A DNA stretch of 64,000 nt from Lentisphaerota bacterium (lineage in GTDB: Bacteria; Verrucomicrobiota; Lentisphaeria; Victivallales; Victivallaceae). Location: the NCBI GenBank assembly GCA_015061625.1, contig SUWG01000002.1:124001-188000 (forward strand), given 5' to 3'. Under the pieces are notes generated by a model. The model did no database searches. It was not told the DNA's origin and was given only the letters and a program-made list of their open reading frames with translations. This document shows positions 32,714 to 41,444 of the stretch, in pieces. How positions within the stretch are numbered: the first letter of the stretch is position 1; each line of letters starts with the position of its first letter. A program made the position numbers and the translations under genes.

Positions 32714-33691
32714 ATGATTAAAAGGATTTGTTTTATTGTTTTGGCGGCGGCATTTTTTATAGTACCGTGGTTATGGAGTCCGGCGCGGGATTGGGCTCCG
32801 GGAATAGCGGTATTAGCCGGAATTATTTTTGCGGTAACGTGGGGCAATCCATTTGCACAATATACTTCAAAAATAACGTCTGCTATGCTGGGGGCAACGA
32901 TCGTCGGCATGGGATGCGGCATGAATTTAATTAAAGTTTTGTATGCCGGAGCAAGCGGATTTATTTATACTTTGATTGGTATTGTTGCCGGTATCGGATT
33001 GGGAGCGTTGCTGGGAAAAGTTTTGAAGTTGCCGAAAAATGCCACATTTCTGGTCAGTGTCGGTACGTCGATTTGCGGCGGCAGTGCCATCGCCGCCGCC
33101 GCTCCGGCATTAAAAGCCAAGGCGCATGAGATAGCCATGGCATCGGCTACGGTGTTTGCGCTTAATGCGATTGCTCTGCTGATTTTTCCGGCAGTTGGTC
33201 ATTGGCTTGATTTTTCGCAGGAACAATTCGGCTTTTGGGCGGCATTGGCGATCCACGATACCAGTTCGGTAGTGGGAGCGTGTTTTCAATATGGGGATAA
33301 TGCGCTTGAAGTCGGTACGGTGGTCAAACTGGCAAGGGCATTGTGGATCGTGCCGGTAACGCTTTTTCTCTCGTTTTTTATTGCTGATAAGAGTGATGGA
33401 GAGGGGCGTAAGTTGAAGTTGAGGATACCGTGGTTTATTCCCGGATTTTTGATTGCCGCGGCGTTGGTGACATGGTTGCCGGTTTTGCGCGGGGCAGGGG
33501 GATGGATCAAGGAGATTTCCAAATATTTGATGATTCTTACGTTATTTTTGATTGGAGCGAACCTTAACCGGGATAAGCTCAAAGAATTGGGATTGCGCCC
33601 GGTGCTGCTCGGAGTTATTCTCTGGCTGATTCTCGGCGTGTCGTGGTGCCTTGCGGTTTATTACGGATTGGTAAATTGCTCAATTCAATAA
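32714..33691 (+). CDS. YeiH/UPF0324-family membrane protein (putative anion exporter)
   Basis: A 325-residue polytopic protein. AGIIFAVTWGNPFAQYTSK, then VGTSICGGSAIAAAAPAL (~113-130) and AIHDTSSVVGACFQYG are the family hallmarks. Family members have been proposed to export sulfite/sulfate-type anions. Start is uncertain: ATG 32714 has AGGAG only two bases upstream, while ATG 32699 has none and abuts the preceding terminator. Confidence 0.8.
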   Translation: MIKRICFIVLAAAFFIVPWLWSPARDWAPGIAVLAGIIFAVTWGNPFAQYTSKITSAMLGATIVGMGCGMNLIKVLYAGASGFIYTLIGIVAGIGLGALLGKVLKLPKNATFLVSVGTSICGGSAIAAAAPALKAKAHEIAMASATVFALNAIALLIFPAVGHWLDFSQEQFGFWAALAIHDTSSVVGACFQYGDNALEVGTVVKLARALWIVPVTLFLSFFIADKSDGEGRKLKLRIPWFIPGFLIAAALVTWLPVLRGAGGWIKEISKYLMILTLFLIGANLNRDKLKELGLRPVLLGVILWLILGVSWCLAVYYGLVNCSIQ

Positions 33692-33699
33692 AAGCAACA

Positions 33700-33727
33700 G
33701 GCCGTGGTAAAGCAATTTACCACGGCC
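33700..33727. terminator. Strong bidirectional hairpin between convergent genes
   Basis: A perfect 12-bp stem (GGCCGTGGTAAA with TTTACCACGGCC) closed by a GCAA (GNRA) tetraloop lies between the YeiH-like gene and the convergent deoxyribosyltransferase. T-rich bases flank both sides only loosely. Confidence 0.6.
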
Positions 33728-33776
33728 TTGAATTTGAAAATCATGCTGTCGGATAAGCATTTATTTCCGCAATTTT

Positions 33777-34451
33777 CTATTTCAGATAAATGCCGGAAGC
33801 GGCTTTTTGTTGAACGATATCTTGCAACTTTTCCGGAGTAAGTAATTGACTTATTCCGCCGCCGATACTTTTTACCGCCATGGCGTATTGATTGGATAAT
33901 TCATCTGTTTTCAGCCACGAATCGGCGGCAACGGCCTGGTCGAGAGCTTCAATAACTGTCCGGGCGATTTTTTGATAATAGTTTTCAAGCAGTGCGGCAG
34001 GTGTTTTTGTACTTTGCTTACATTCATGATACAGTACCATGCTGTTGATGTGGCGTACTTCAGTTCTTGGATAATGCGAACACATTAAATTCCACGGACA
34101 CCCATCCGGCAGAGTATGATCGCCGCTGTCGCGGAAATCGGTGCGCAGTAATACTGCCGGCATATCGACCATTTTGGCAAAACAGAATTCTACCACGGTT
34201 CCGGAATCTAAATCCGGGCCGTCGAAATTGGCGATGATGGCATCGCAACTTAAAAGCATTTCAAAATCAGCATCCCGGATAGTTTGAGAGGTGCGGTTTG
34301 CAACTTCACATTCACCGTTTTGAGGAAGCTGGATTTTGTAACGTCCGGCAGAATTTTTCTCAATGGCAGATGCCAGCATCAAATTGCCGGAAATATCTTT
34401 GCCGTCAAAAAGATCTCCGGCAAAATATACAGTCAAAGTTTTTTCTTTCAT
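33777..34451 (-). CDS. Nucleoside 2-deoxyribosyltransferase-like protein
   Basis: A 224-residue protein. VYFAGDLFDGKD at the N-terminus, then DADFEMLLSCDAIIANFDGPDLDSGTVVEFCFA, carry the family pattern: a first aromatic site and the DSGTxxE motif with the nucleophilic Glu. The family cleaves and exchanges nucleobases of deoxynucleosides. The ~60-residue C-terminal extension is longer than usual. AAGGAAG precedes the ATG; the promoter at 34476-34504 is close. It has its own transcript. Confidence 0.82.
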   Translation of the reverse strand: MKEKTLTVYFAGDLFDGKDISGNLMLASAIEKNSAGRYKIQLPQNGECEVANRTSQTIRDADFEMLLSCDAIIANFDGPDLDSGTVVEFCFAKMVDMPAVLLRTDFRDSGDHTLPDGCPWNLMCSHYPRTEVRHINSMVLYHECKQSTKTPAALLENYYQKIARTVIEALDQAVAADSWLKTDELSNQYAMAVKSIGGGISQLLTPEKLQDIVQQKAASGIYLK

Positions 34452-34475
34452 CTAAAAGCCTTCCTTATTTGACAT

Positions 34476-34504
34476 ATTATAGACTTGAAATTGCGAAAAA
34501 GCAA
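34476..34504 (-). promoter_or_regulatory. Promoter of the deoxyribosyltransferase gene
   Basis: On the minus strand TTGCTT (34499-34504) and a perfect TATAAT (34476-34481) are separated by 17 bases, ~25 bases before the start codon. Confidence 0.6.
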
Positions 34505-34523
34505 GAAGAATCAGGTAATTTCT

Positions 34524-34552
34524 TTGCAAAAATTGTCAATCAGGTGTATTTT
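34524..34552 (+). promoter_or_regulatory. Promoter of the hydroxyacid dehydrogenase gene
   Basis: TTGCAA (34524-34529), 17 bases, TATTTT (34547-34552). GGAGG (34573-34577) follows just before the ATG at 34582. It is divergent from the deoxyribosyltransferase promoter, with overlapping upstream regions. Confidence 0.5.
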
Positions 34553-34581
34553 ATAAGTGTAGATATCTTGCGGAGGAATGT

Positions 34582-35601
34582 ATGTCAATCAAAAAAATTC
34601 TTTTTATCAATGCTTTTCAGAAACACTATCCGATGTTTTGGAATGAAATGGGGATGGCAAAGGCGGAAAAATATGGTTTTCAAATCGATTTCCCTGCCAA
34701 AGACGGCGATGTGGAAAATATAGATTGGAGTAAGTTACTTCCTGAATATGATGCGTTGATCACCACCTGGCGTTCTCCGGTTTGTTCAGCAGAATTTCTG
34801 AAAAATGCTCCCAAGATCAAGGTGATTGGGCATTGTGCCGGTTCCGTAGTGGCGGTGGTCAATGAATCCACTTTTACTACCGGGGTGAAAGTTACCGGAG
34901 CCAACAGTGTCATGGCCGAGGCCGTTGCCGAATGGTCATTGCTTGCCACATTGCTCGCCCAGCGTAATTTGACCTGTTATGCAAAACTCAACCGGGCAGG
35001 GCGGATGAATTGGGCCGAAGCATACAATATGCAGGATATCAAAAAAATGACCATCGCTCTTTGGGGGATGGGGGATACGACCAGACATCTGCTCAAATTT
35101 CTTGCTCCGCTCAAGCCTGGCAGGATTTTGATCGTTTCCAATCATGCTTCCGAAGCGGAACTGTCTGCATACGGGGCTGAAAAAGCCACCTTGGATGAAG
35201 CGTTGCAAAATGCCGATGTATTCCACTGTCTGGTCGGCGTTACTGCTGAAAATTTTGAGCGTATCGGTGCAAAAGAATTCGCCATGATGAAAGATGGTGC
35301 AACCTTTGTCAATGGCGGCCGGGCAAGATTGACCAGAGAAAACGATTTGGTTGCCGAATTACAGACCGGCAGGATAAATGCCATTCTGGATGTTTTTTCC
35401 AAGGAGCCATTTGCTGAAGATCATCCATTTAACGATTTGGATAATGTCATTCTTACGCCGCACAATGCCGGATTTACCGGACGTGACCGTTTTCTGCCTT
35501 ATATCCTTGATGAATTCGATCGCTTTTTCCGTGGAGAAGCGATGCTTTCTGAAGTAAGCAGTAAACGTTTTGCCACGATGACCAACGAAAAAATGCGTTA
35601 A
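34582..35601 (+). CDS. D-2-hydroxyacid dehydrogenase family protein
   Basis: A 339-residue NAD(P)-dependent dehydrogenase of the D-isomer family. The nucleotide-binding region is ALWGMGDTTRHLLKFL (~159-174), slightly off the usual GxGxxG. The catalytic triad is visible: Arg247 in NGGRARL, Glu275 in FSKEPF and His294 in PHNAGFTG. The N-terminal catalytic lobe has SxAVAEW-type helix MAEAVAEWSLLATLL. The substrate (2-keto acid) is unknown. The next gene starts seven bases later. Confidence 0.88.
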   Translation: MSIKKILFINAFQKHYPMFWNEMGMAKAEKYGFQIDFPAKDGDVENIDWSKLLPEYDALITTWRSPVCSAEFLKNAPKIKVIGHCAGSVVAVVNESTFTTGVKVTGANSVMAEAVAEWSLLATLLAQRNLTCYAKLNRAGRMNWAEAYNMQDIKKMTIALWGMGDTTRHLLKFLAPLKPGRILIVSNHASEAELSAYGAEKATLDEALQNADVFHCLVGVTAENFERIGAKEFAMMKDGATFVNGGRARLTRENDLVAELQTGRINAILDVFSKEPFAEDHPFNDLDNVILTPHNAGFTGRDRFLPYILDEFDRFFRGEAMLSEVSSKRFATMTNEKMR

Positions 35602-35608
35602 GCAGAAT

Positions 35609-36589
35609 ATGAGTAAAAGCAATATCGGCAAAATAATAGTTTTTATTTTGTGTTTACTGCCGTTGAGCAGTTGGGGCAGAGAGTGTCACTTCTGTCACCA
35701 GAGAATTTCCGGACAATATTTTCATGCCTCCGGCAATGATTTTTGTTCGCGGGAGTGTTTTCTGGAAACTTTGCCCAAATGTTCTGTATGTGACAAACCA
35801 TGTGAACAAATGTATACTATGCAAGAGCGCAACTTTTGCAGTCGTGAGTGTATGCAGGAAATATACAAGTGTTCGGTATGTCAGAGAGGGGCGGAGCAGA
35901 TCTACTCATTATCCAATGATTACGGTCAGGAAAAATTGTTTTGTTCTCAATGCCGCTCATTGCCCAAATGTTATTATTGTTCATTCCCGAATAATCAGAG
36001 AAAATTGCCCGATGGCAGGCAAATTTGCCGTGATTGCCGTTCATCTGCCGTAACCGATCAACGGGAGATTCAGCGGATATTTAATCATTTGCGCAGTGAG
36101 TTGGCCAGAATTTACGGCTATGATAAACATCACCGGATCGAATTGCATATTGTCGATCTCCGGGAGTTGCACCGGCAGACTCCGGCAGCGCAACATGGCG
36201 GCGGAAATCAGTTGGGGTTGATGAAATACAGCAAAAGAGAAGAAGTGCGGAGGCGCGGCGGCCGGGAAGAACGGGTAATCGTCGAGGAAAACTGCCATAT
36301 ATACATCTTGAATACAATGCCCAGAATGATACTGATCAATACCATTGTCCATGAATTGACACATGATTATATCCGGCATAATATCGGAGAAGTTCGGGAT
36401 AAAACCAGCGAAGAAGGCTTTTGCGAATTGATCGCATCTCTCTATAATATCCGGATCGGCAATTCGATCCTTAACCGGGCCAAAGAGGCTTCCCGTGATC
36501 CGGTTTATGGTGGCGGTTACCGGCGGATGCGGGATATTTACCGCCGCAACAACCGCAGTTTCCGCCGTACATTGCAATCTGTACGTTGA
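35609..36589 (+). CDS. Secreted Cys-rich (LIM/TRASH-like) DA1-type metallopeptidase
   Basis: A 326-residue protein. A signal peptide (~1-22) is followed by a region (26-143) with about eight C-x2/4-C pairs (CHFC, CSREC, CSVC, CSREC, CSVC, CSQC, CYYC, CRDC) that fit several treble-clef zinc knuckles. The C-terminal half has HELTH (248-252) and SEEGFCELIAS (267-277). HExxH plus EEGxCE is the signature of the DA1-like peptidase of plant LIM-containing DA1 proteins. I infer a secreted zinc peptidase. It is preceded directly by the dehydrogenase gene. Target unknown. Confidence 0.65.
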   Translation: MSKSNIGKIIVFILCLLPLSSWGRECHFCHQRISGQYFHASGNDFCSRECFLETLPKCSVCDKPCEQMYTMQERNFCSRECMQEIYKCSVCQRGAEQIYSLSNDYGQEKLFCSQCRSLPKCYYCSFPNNQRKLPDGRQICRDCRSSAVTDQREIQRIFNHLRSELARIYGYDKHHRIELHIVDLRELHRQTPAAQHGGGNQLGLMKYSKREEVRRRGGREERVIVEENCHIYILNTMPRMILINTIVHELTHDYIRHNIGEVRDKTSEEGFCELIASLYNIRIGNSILNRAKEASRDPVYGGGYRRMRDIYRRNNRSFRRTLQSVR

Positions 36590-36674
36590 ATGACTTTACA
36601 TTTTTTCTCTCCGTGAGAAATAAAAGAAACGCAGCATCCGTTAAAAAGATGTAGTTACCACAGGGAGAGATCGT

Positions 36675-38600
36675 ATGAAAAAGTTGTTGTTTGGGATTTT
36701 TTTGTGGATGATGCTCCCTGTTCTTTCTGCCGAAGTTTGCAGTGAAGATTCATGCGTTCTTCCCGGAGACAGCGGAGGAAGCTTGTCTTTCCGGGTACTT
36801 TTGCCGGTGGCAGATAGTGCCGTCCCCCGGATTTCACAGGCTCCACGTCTGACAACCTTATCCGGGAAAACGATTGCCATTGTTGGTGGCAGTTTTATGG
36901 CAAGGGTCACTCATCCGGAACTTAAAAGATTGATTTTGCAGGATTATCCGGATGCCAGAGTTATTTTGCTCAATGAGATCGGTTCCGCCGGACCATGGCC
37001 CATGCCCGGAGTTGTCCGTCACCAATATAACGAATTTATTGAACGACTTCGGCAATTTGGCGTAGATGCTGTGATTTCCGGCAATGGCGGCTGCGGATTA
37101 TGCACTCCCAAAGAATGCGGTTCATGTATTGCTGCTGAATATTGTGGTATTCCGGCGGTGATGATCGCCGCACCGGGATTTGATCGTCAGGCGCATTCGG
37201 TTGCCGCTAATGCCGGTATTCCGGTGTTGCGGGTCGCTGTTTATCCGGGCGCATTTTCTGCTCACAGCACTGAAGAATTGCTGGAAAATACCCGGAATAT
37301 ACTTTATCCGCAAATAATCAGGGCTTTGATATCACCGATCAGTGACGATGAAGTTTCACAAACAGGGGGAACTTTAGAACGTGAATTTACCGGCACTTAT
37401 CAGGAAATAAACCGGTATTTTGCAGATAATGGTTGGAGTGATGGTTTGCCGATTGTACCACCGACCAGGGAATTGGTTGATGAATTCTTGAAGTTTTCGG
37501 TTTATCCGGCGGATATGGTTGTTGCGACAGTGCCGCCAGCCAACCGCAAAATCACTGCAGAAATGATTGCCGTAAATGGAGCAATGTCCGGTTGTCCTCC
37601 GGAATTTATGCCGATACTGATCGCTTTTACTCAAGCAATGACCAATGGCGATTTCCGGCGGACATTGGCCAGCACTCATGCGTGGACACCGTATTGCTGG
37701 ATAAACGGGCCGCTTGCCCGGCAGTTGGGGATCGATTATGCTCAAGGTGAAATTTCCCATCAACGCAACGCTTTGATCGGTCGGTTTATAAATTTGGCGA
37801 TGCTCAATTTCGGCGGTTATTATATCAAACAGAACCGGATGGGTACTTTCGGTTATCTTATGCCGTGGTGTCTGGCAGAAGATGAGCAACAGGCTGTTGC
37901 CATCGGCTGGCTGCCTTATCATATGCAAATGGGATATCAGTTAAATGAAAGCACCCTTACTGCATCATCGGCGTTGAATTGGGGCAATAATCTTACTCCG
38001 GCGACCTCTGATCCATTAAGGGTGATGGAGTTGATCGCTATGGATGCGGTTGAAAAAGAACAGTTTGCATTAGGCAGCGGTACTCCGTTTGTTTTTAGGA
38101 CTTTTCTGATTACCGGCAGTGTCGCAGAAATTCTCGCAGGGCAATACCGCAGTAAAAGAGATTTTGAAAATGCTTTGATCGCAACGGCCTTGCGCCCGGT
38201 GATGGAAAGAGTGTATGCTAATTATTGGGCTAATCCGGGCAGTTCATTTGATCCGGCAACTTATCCATTGAGTCGCCATGCAATCCGGATCAGCCGTCAG
38301 GAAAACAGTCGCAAAGTTGCGGTTCCGGAGTATTTGCGTTGGACGGCCTTGCCGGAAATTGAAATGGTTCCGGTCATGCAAGCCGGAAAAAGTGCAATTT
38401 TGATTACCGGTGATGCCAGCCGCAATAAAAGTATGTGTTTGCCGGGTGGAGGATATGTTACGATCCGTATCCCTCTGCCGGAAAATTGGGATGAGTTGAT
38501 GTGTGCCAAAGGCTATGAGCCATTGACTTCATTCTTTTTGAGCAGTGATCTGGTACCGGAACGTCAACCAAGTCGTTTCCAAAATTATCCCCGTCGTTGA
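36675..38600 (+). CDS. Secreted UGSC-like two-domain protein
   Basis: A 641-residue protein with a signal peptide (1-19). Domain 1 (~64-215) starts GKTIAIVGGSF and carries two C-x-x-C motifs: CGLC (140-143) and CGSC (148-151), then GIPAVMIAAPGF; this resembles the UGSC (Sec/Cys-Gly-Ser-Cys) family, here in an all-Cys form. Domain 2 (~240-640) begins NGWSDGLPIVPPTREL and continues VNGAMSGCPPEFMPIL, a conserved protein usually encoded separately near UGSC genes. Function of both is unknown; a thiol-redox role is plausible. Standalone gene with AGGGAGA before the ATG. Confidence 0.6.
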   Translation: MKKLLFGIFLWMMLPVLSAEVCSEDSCVLPGDSGGSLSFRVLLPVADSAVPRISQAPRLTTLSGKTIAIVGGSFMARVTHPELKRLILQDYPDARVILLNEIGSAGPWPMPGVVRHQYNEFIERLRQFGVDAVISGNGGCGLCTPKECGSCIAAEYCGIPAVMIAAPGFDRQAHSVAANAGIPVLRVAVYPGAFSAHSTEELLENTRNILYPQIIRALISPISDDEVSQTGGTLEREFTGTYQEINRYFADNGWSDGLPIVPPTRELVDEFLKFSVYPADMVVATVPPANRKITAEMIAVNGAMSGCPPEFMPILIAFTQAMTNGDFRRTLASTHAWTPYCWINGPLARQLGIDYAQGEISHQRNALIGRFINLAMLNFGGYYIKQNRMGTFGYLMPWCLAEDEQQAVAIGWLPYHMQMGYQLNESTLTASSALNWGNNLTPATSDPLRVMELIAMDAVEKEQFALGSGTPFVFRTFLITGSVAEILAGQYRSKRDFENALIATALRPVMERVYANYWANPGSSFDPATYPLSRHAIRISRQENSRKVAVPEYLRWTALPEIEMVPVMQAGKSAILITGDASRNKSMCLPGGGYVTIRIPLPENWDELMCAKGYEPLTSFFLSSDLVPERQPSRFQNYPRR

Positions 38601-38645
38601 ACGGGGATTCCCGTTTGTATTCTTTATTGAATATAAAATCAAAGA

Positions 38646-38678
38646 GGCTGCTGCAAAACATCAGGTTTTGCAACAGCC
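38646..38678. terminator. Bidirectional hairpin terminator
   Basis: GGCTGCTGCAAAAC and GTTTTGCAACAGCC form a 14-bp stem with one mismatch and a five-base loop. It separates the UGSC-like gene from the convergent flavin reductase gene. Confidence 0.65.
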
Positions 38679-38699
38679 CTTTCGGGTATTATGGCGAAG

Positions 38700-39275
38700 T
38701 TATTTCTTTTTGACCGAGAAGCCGAATGTGCCGACTACTTCGCCCAGTGACATATAATTGCCGTGAGCATAAGCCAGCAAATCTGCTTTGGTGATGTCGA
38801 AGTGATTTTTCTCATCGATAAATTCACTGGAAACCTGCACGGCAACCACTTCACCGATATAAAGAATATGTGACCCCAGATGAATGGAGTGTTTCACTTT
38901 GCACTCTAAAGACAGCGGACACTCTGCAATGACCGGGGCGGCAACTTTGCTTCCGGCAATGGGAGTAAGACCGCATTGGGCGAATTTATCCACATCTCTG
39001 CCGGAGACTACTCCGCAATAGTCAACTTTTTTCGCCATGGCAACAGTCGGCATATTTACTGTAAATGCACCGTTGCTTTCAATCAGACCACGGGAGTAAC
39101 GCTCCGGGCGCACCCCGATACCCACCATCGGCGGATTGCTGGAAAGAGTGCCCGCCCACGCTACAGTAAGGCAGTTGTATTTAAAGTTTTTGCCATCTCC
39201 GCAACCAACCAGAGTTGCCGGTACCGGGGCGAGTTGGGTGCCTCCGGGCCAAACGGTTTTCGGAATCGTTTTCAT
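38700..39275 (-). CDS. Flavin reductase-like (FMN-binding split barrel) protein
   Basis: A 191-residue protein of the flavin reductase-like family. VATLVGC-type start (PVPATLVGCGDGKNFKYN), then LTVAWAGTLSSNPPMVGIGVRPERYS, where NPP is characteristic, and CPLSLECKVKHSIHLGSHILYIGEV, which contacts flavin. Usually reduces or binds FMN and may serve a partner oxygenase or act as an iron/ferredoxin-linked flavoprotein. It starts three bases after the stop of the preceding gene on this strand. Confidence 0.82.
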   Translation of the reverse strand: MKTIPKTVWPGGTQLAPVPATLVGCGDGKNFKYNCLTVAWAGTLSSNPPMVGIGVRPERYSRGLIESNGAFTVNMPTVAMAKKVDYCGVVSGRDVDKFAQCGLTPIAGSKVAAPVIAECPLSLECKVKHSIHLGSHILYIGEVVAVQVSSEFIDEKNHFDITKADLLAYAHGNYMSLGEVVGTFGFSVKKK

Positions 39276-39278
39276 AAA

Positions 39279-40793
39279 TTATTGGTTCTCGTTGAATTTT
39301 CTGGTGATGTAGTTGATCGTTTTCTGATCCAGTGAATAATTCTCTGCCAGAATGTCGATAATATTTTTCCCGTTTTCAACAGTGATCGTTTCCGCGTGAC
39401 CATCGGCGAAAATAACCACGGCATTGTCGGTGTTTTCAACCGGACAAATTGCGATCGGCATGGAACTTGCATTGCGGATCTGGGTGAGTTTTACCGGGGA
39501 ACCGAAATAGATCACTCCGCAGGTAATTTGTTCATCAGAAAGATGATATTCCTGCAGTTGAGAAAGGGAATCCGGGAATGTCGCATCATGGTCATTGCAA
39601 TACATAAGGATAACTGTGCTGATTTCCCGCATATTATTGAAGCATTTTGTAACAGCAGCACGTTCTCTGGCCTCTTCAAGGGCCGGAAGCGCGATCAATG
39701 CCGGAACGGCGAGTGCGCCGGTCTGGATGCATTGCGCAAGTTGATAGAACGAAAAGTCTGACGCCGTGACCGAGTAATAGCCGTTGTCCTTGACTTGAAA
39801 TACCGATATCGCACGGCAGGGTTTTATCAACATATCAAAAATTGAGACAAAGGGAGTATCCTCCAGAGCAGTTCTTACTTGGGCAATTACTTCCTGCGGG
39901 ATGTCGAGCAGAAAGTAGCCGCAACCATCGGCAGGGATGTATTTGAGCAGATTGCTGTAACCGGCAACAGATGCCAGTGTGGCCGCGGGGGCTTCCAACA
40001 AGCGGGGCTGATTGGTGGCGGTGATTCTGCCATCCTGATAAAGCACGATGATTTCTCCGATCGGGGAGGGGATGCGGGCAACTATATCGCCATCAGCAGG
40101 CGGGATCATCCGTTTGAGGATGAGTGAAATTGAACCATTTTTGTCTGGAATGCTAACTTTGATTCCAGCATCGGCCAGCGTGGTGCCGGTGACCAGAATT
40201 TCGATATCTCCATCGACCGAGTCACACATCTGCCGAAGGTCAAATCCGGATTGTTTGAATTGGTCAATTCCGGCGGCAATTTCCTGAAACCGGGGATCGG
40301 TACTGTTTTTCAATTCGGCGTATACCATGTCAAAAATATGACCGAAATTCACTCTGGTCTTGAAAGCGATCCGGGTATCTGCCGGTAATATGGTCAAATC
40401 GACAGGAGCATTGCTCATTGACGGATCGATCAGAATGCTTTTAGCTTTCATGTCAGTCAATGTGAATATTTTGTAGACGTATGTGTCCGGAGCGACCTGC
40501 ACCGAACTTTGGGCGAAGGCTTTGAAAGCTCCGATATTCAGCAGCCTTACGACAGATTCCACTGCATTGTTGGCGGTTGGCGCAAAGGGTTCATTAGCGA
40601 AAATCACCCGGAAAATTGCCGGCAGGGTATTGTTGAAAAATTCTGTTGCCGGGCGGTTATCCTGGTATTGGAGCATCTCTCCGCCGACATCAACCTGGCT
40701 TACTGTAGCATTAAATTTTGCTTGTGCAGGAGTTTCTGCTGATACAATCAGTGCAAAAAATGCTGCAATCATACATGGGAAAAACTTTTTCAT
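39279..40793 (-). CDS. Secreted protein with pseudopilin-like (H-X9-DG) C-terminus
   Basis: A 504-residue protein with a signal peptide (~1-25). Residues ~27-375 are an unrecognised domain of alternating strands. The last ~120 residues have EEARERAAVTKCFNNMREI, then MYCNDHDATFPDSL and IFADGHAETI. This is the layout of DUF1559/type II pseudopilin-like proteins of planctomycetes and Lentisphaerota, in which a long helix follows the anchor and DGH closes the domain. Here that segment is preceded by a secreted domain instead of a prepilin leader. Shares a transcript with the flavin reductase. Confidence 0.6.
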   Translation of the reverse strand: MKKFFPCMIAAFFALIVSAETPAQAKFNATVSQVDVGGEMLQYQDNRPATEFFNNTLPAIFRVIFANEPFAPTANNAVESVVRLLNIGAFKAFAQSSVQVAPDTYVYKIFTLTDMKAKSILIDPSMSNAPVDLTILPADTRIAFKTRVNFGHIFDMVYAELKNSTDPRFQEIAAGIDQFKQSGFDLRQMCDSVDGDIEILVTGTTLADAGIKVSIPDKNGSISLILKRMIPPADGDIVARIPSPIGEIIVLYQDGRITATNQPRLLEAPAATLASVAGYSNLLKYIPADGCGYFLLDIPQEVIAQVRTALEDTPFVSIFDMLIKPCRAISVFQVKDNGYYSVTASDFSFYQLAQCIQTGALAVPALIALPALEEARERAAVTKCFNNMREISTVILMYCNDHDATFPDSLSQLQEYHLSDEQITCGVIYFGSPVKLTQIRNASSMPIAICPVENTDNAVVIFADGHAETITVENGKNIIDILAENYSLDQKTINYITRKFNENQ

Positions 40794-40964
40794 GATTTAT
40801 TCTCCTTTGGGTTAAGGTTATCTGAAAGATAATTTATCCGTGATTCGGTATTTTTCAAGCAGTATGCTGAAAAAAATAATTATTTTGTCGCAGACCGTTT
40901 GGTTGAAGTATGAGGTTTTTTTGCTCCGGATTTCAGTGTTGCTATTCAAGCAGTAATGCTCTGT

Positions 40965-41441
40965 CTATCCCAGCCAATCAGGTTCTTTGCGTTTGGTATA
41001 GTACCAGCGGCTGATCTGCGATTTTTTGAAACGGTAATATTCCCGGTATGCTGCCACAATATCCGGCTCAAGCGTTTGAAAATTTTTGAATGCTCTGGCA
41101 AAACTCCAATCTTCTGAAGCAGATGGCTGAAAGAGTGTTCCCCGGTACATCGCTGCCAACTTTGAATAGCAATGTTCTTTATTGAAACGGAAAATATATT
41201 CCAAATGCAAAAAGGTGTTGTATGTTAAAACCCAGTTCACCTTAAAAGGGGTATTCAGTGCTTTTATCACCGGATGAAAAACCGAATAAGGCTTCGGCAT
41301 GGTAGCGTATGGTATTTTTTGTTGCCAAAAAATCACTCCGGAAAGTATCTGGGCCGTTTCCAGACACATTTTACGCACATGGATATCGCAAAGCATTTGT
41401 GGAGAAAATGCCGGGTTTCTATCCAGAATAAACAACTGCAT
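40965..41441 (-). CDS. Uncharacterised phage-type protein
   Basis: A 158-residue protein whose N-terminus LDRNPAFSPQMLCDIHVRKM followed by LETAQILSG matches a family common in bacteriophages and some bacteria; in it, a D-x-(D/N)-P-...-Q-x-x-C-D-x-H-V-x-K-M motif is conserved. The function of the family is not known to me. The C-terminal third is rich in aromatic and basic residues (YREYYRFKKSQISRWYY). It starts three bases after the FMN reductase gene stop. Confidence 0.6.
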   Translation of the reverse strand: MQLFILDRNPAFSPQMLCDIHVRKMCLETAQILSGVIFWQQKIPYATMPKPYSVFHPVIKALNTPFKVNWVLTYNTFLHLEYIFRFNKEHCYSKLAAMYRGTLFQPSASEDWSFARAFKNFQTLEPDIVAAYREYYRFKKSQISRWYYTKRKEPDWLG

Positions 41442-41444
41442 TTT

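Noticed and set aside
36675-38600. Possible selenoprotein in the UGSC-like gene
   Set aside because: No in-frame TGA; the relevant positions are encoded as Cys.
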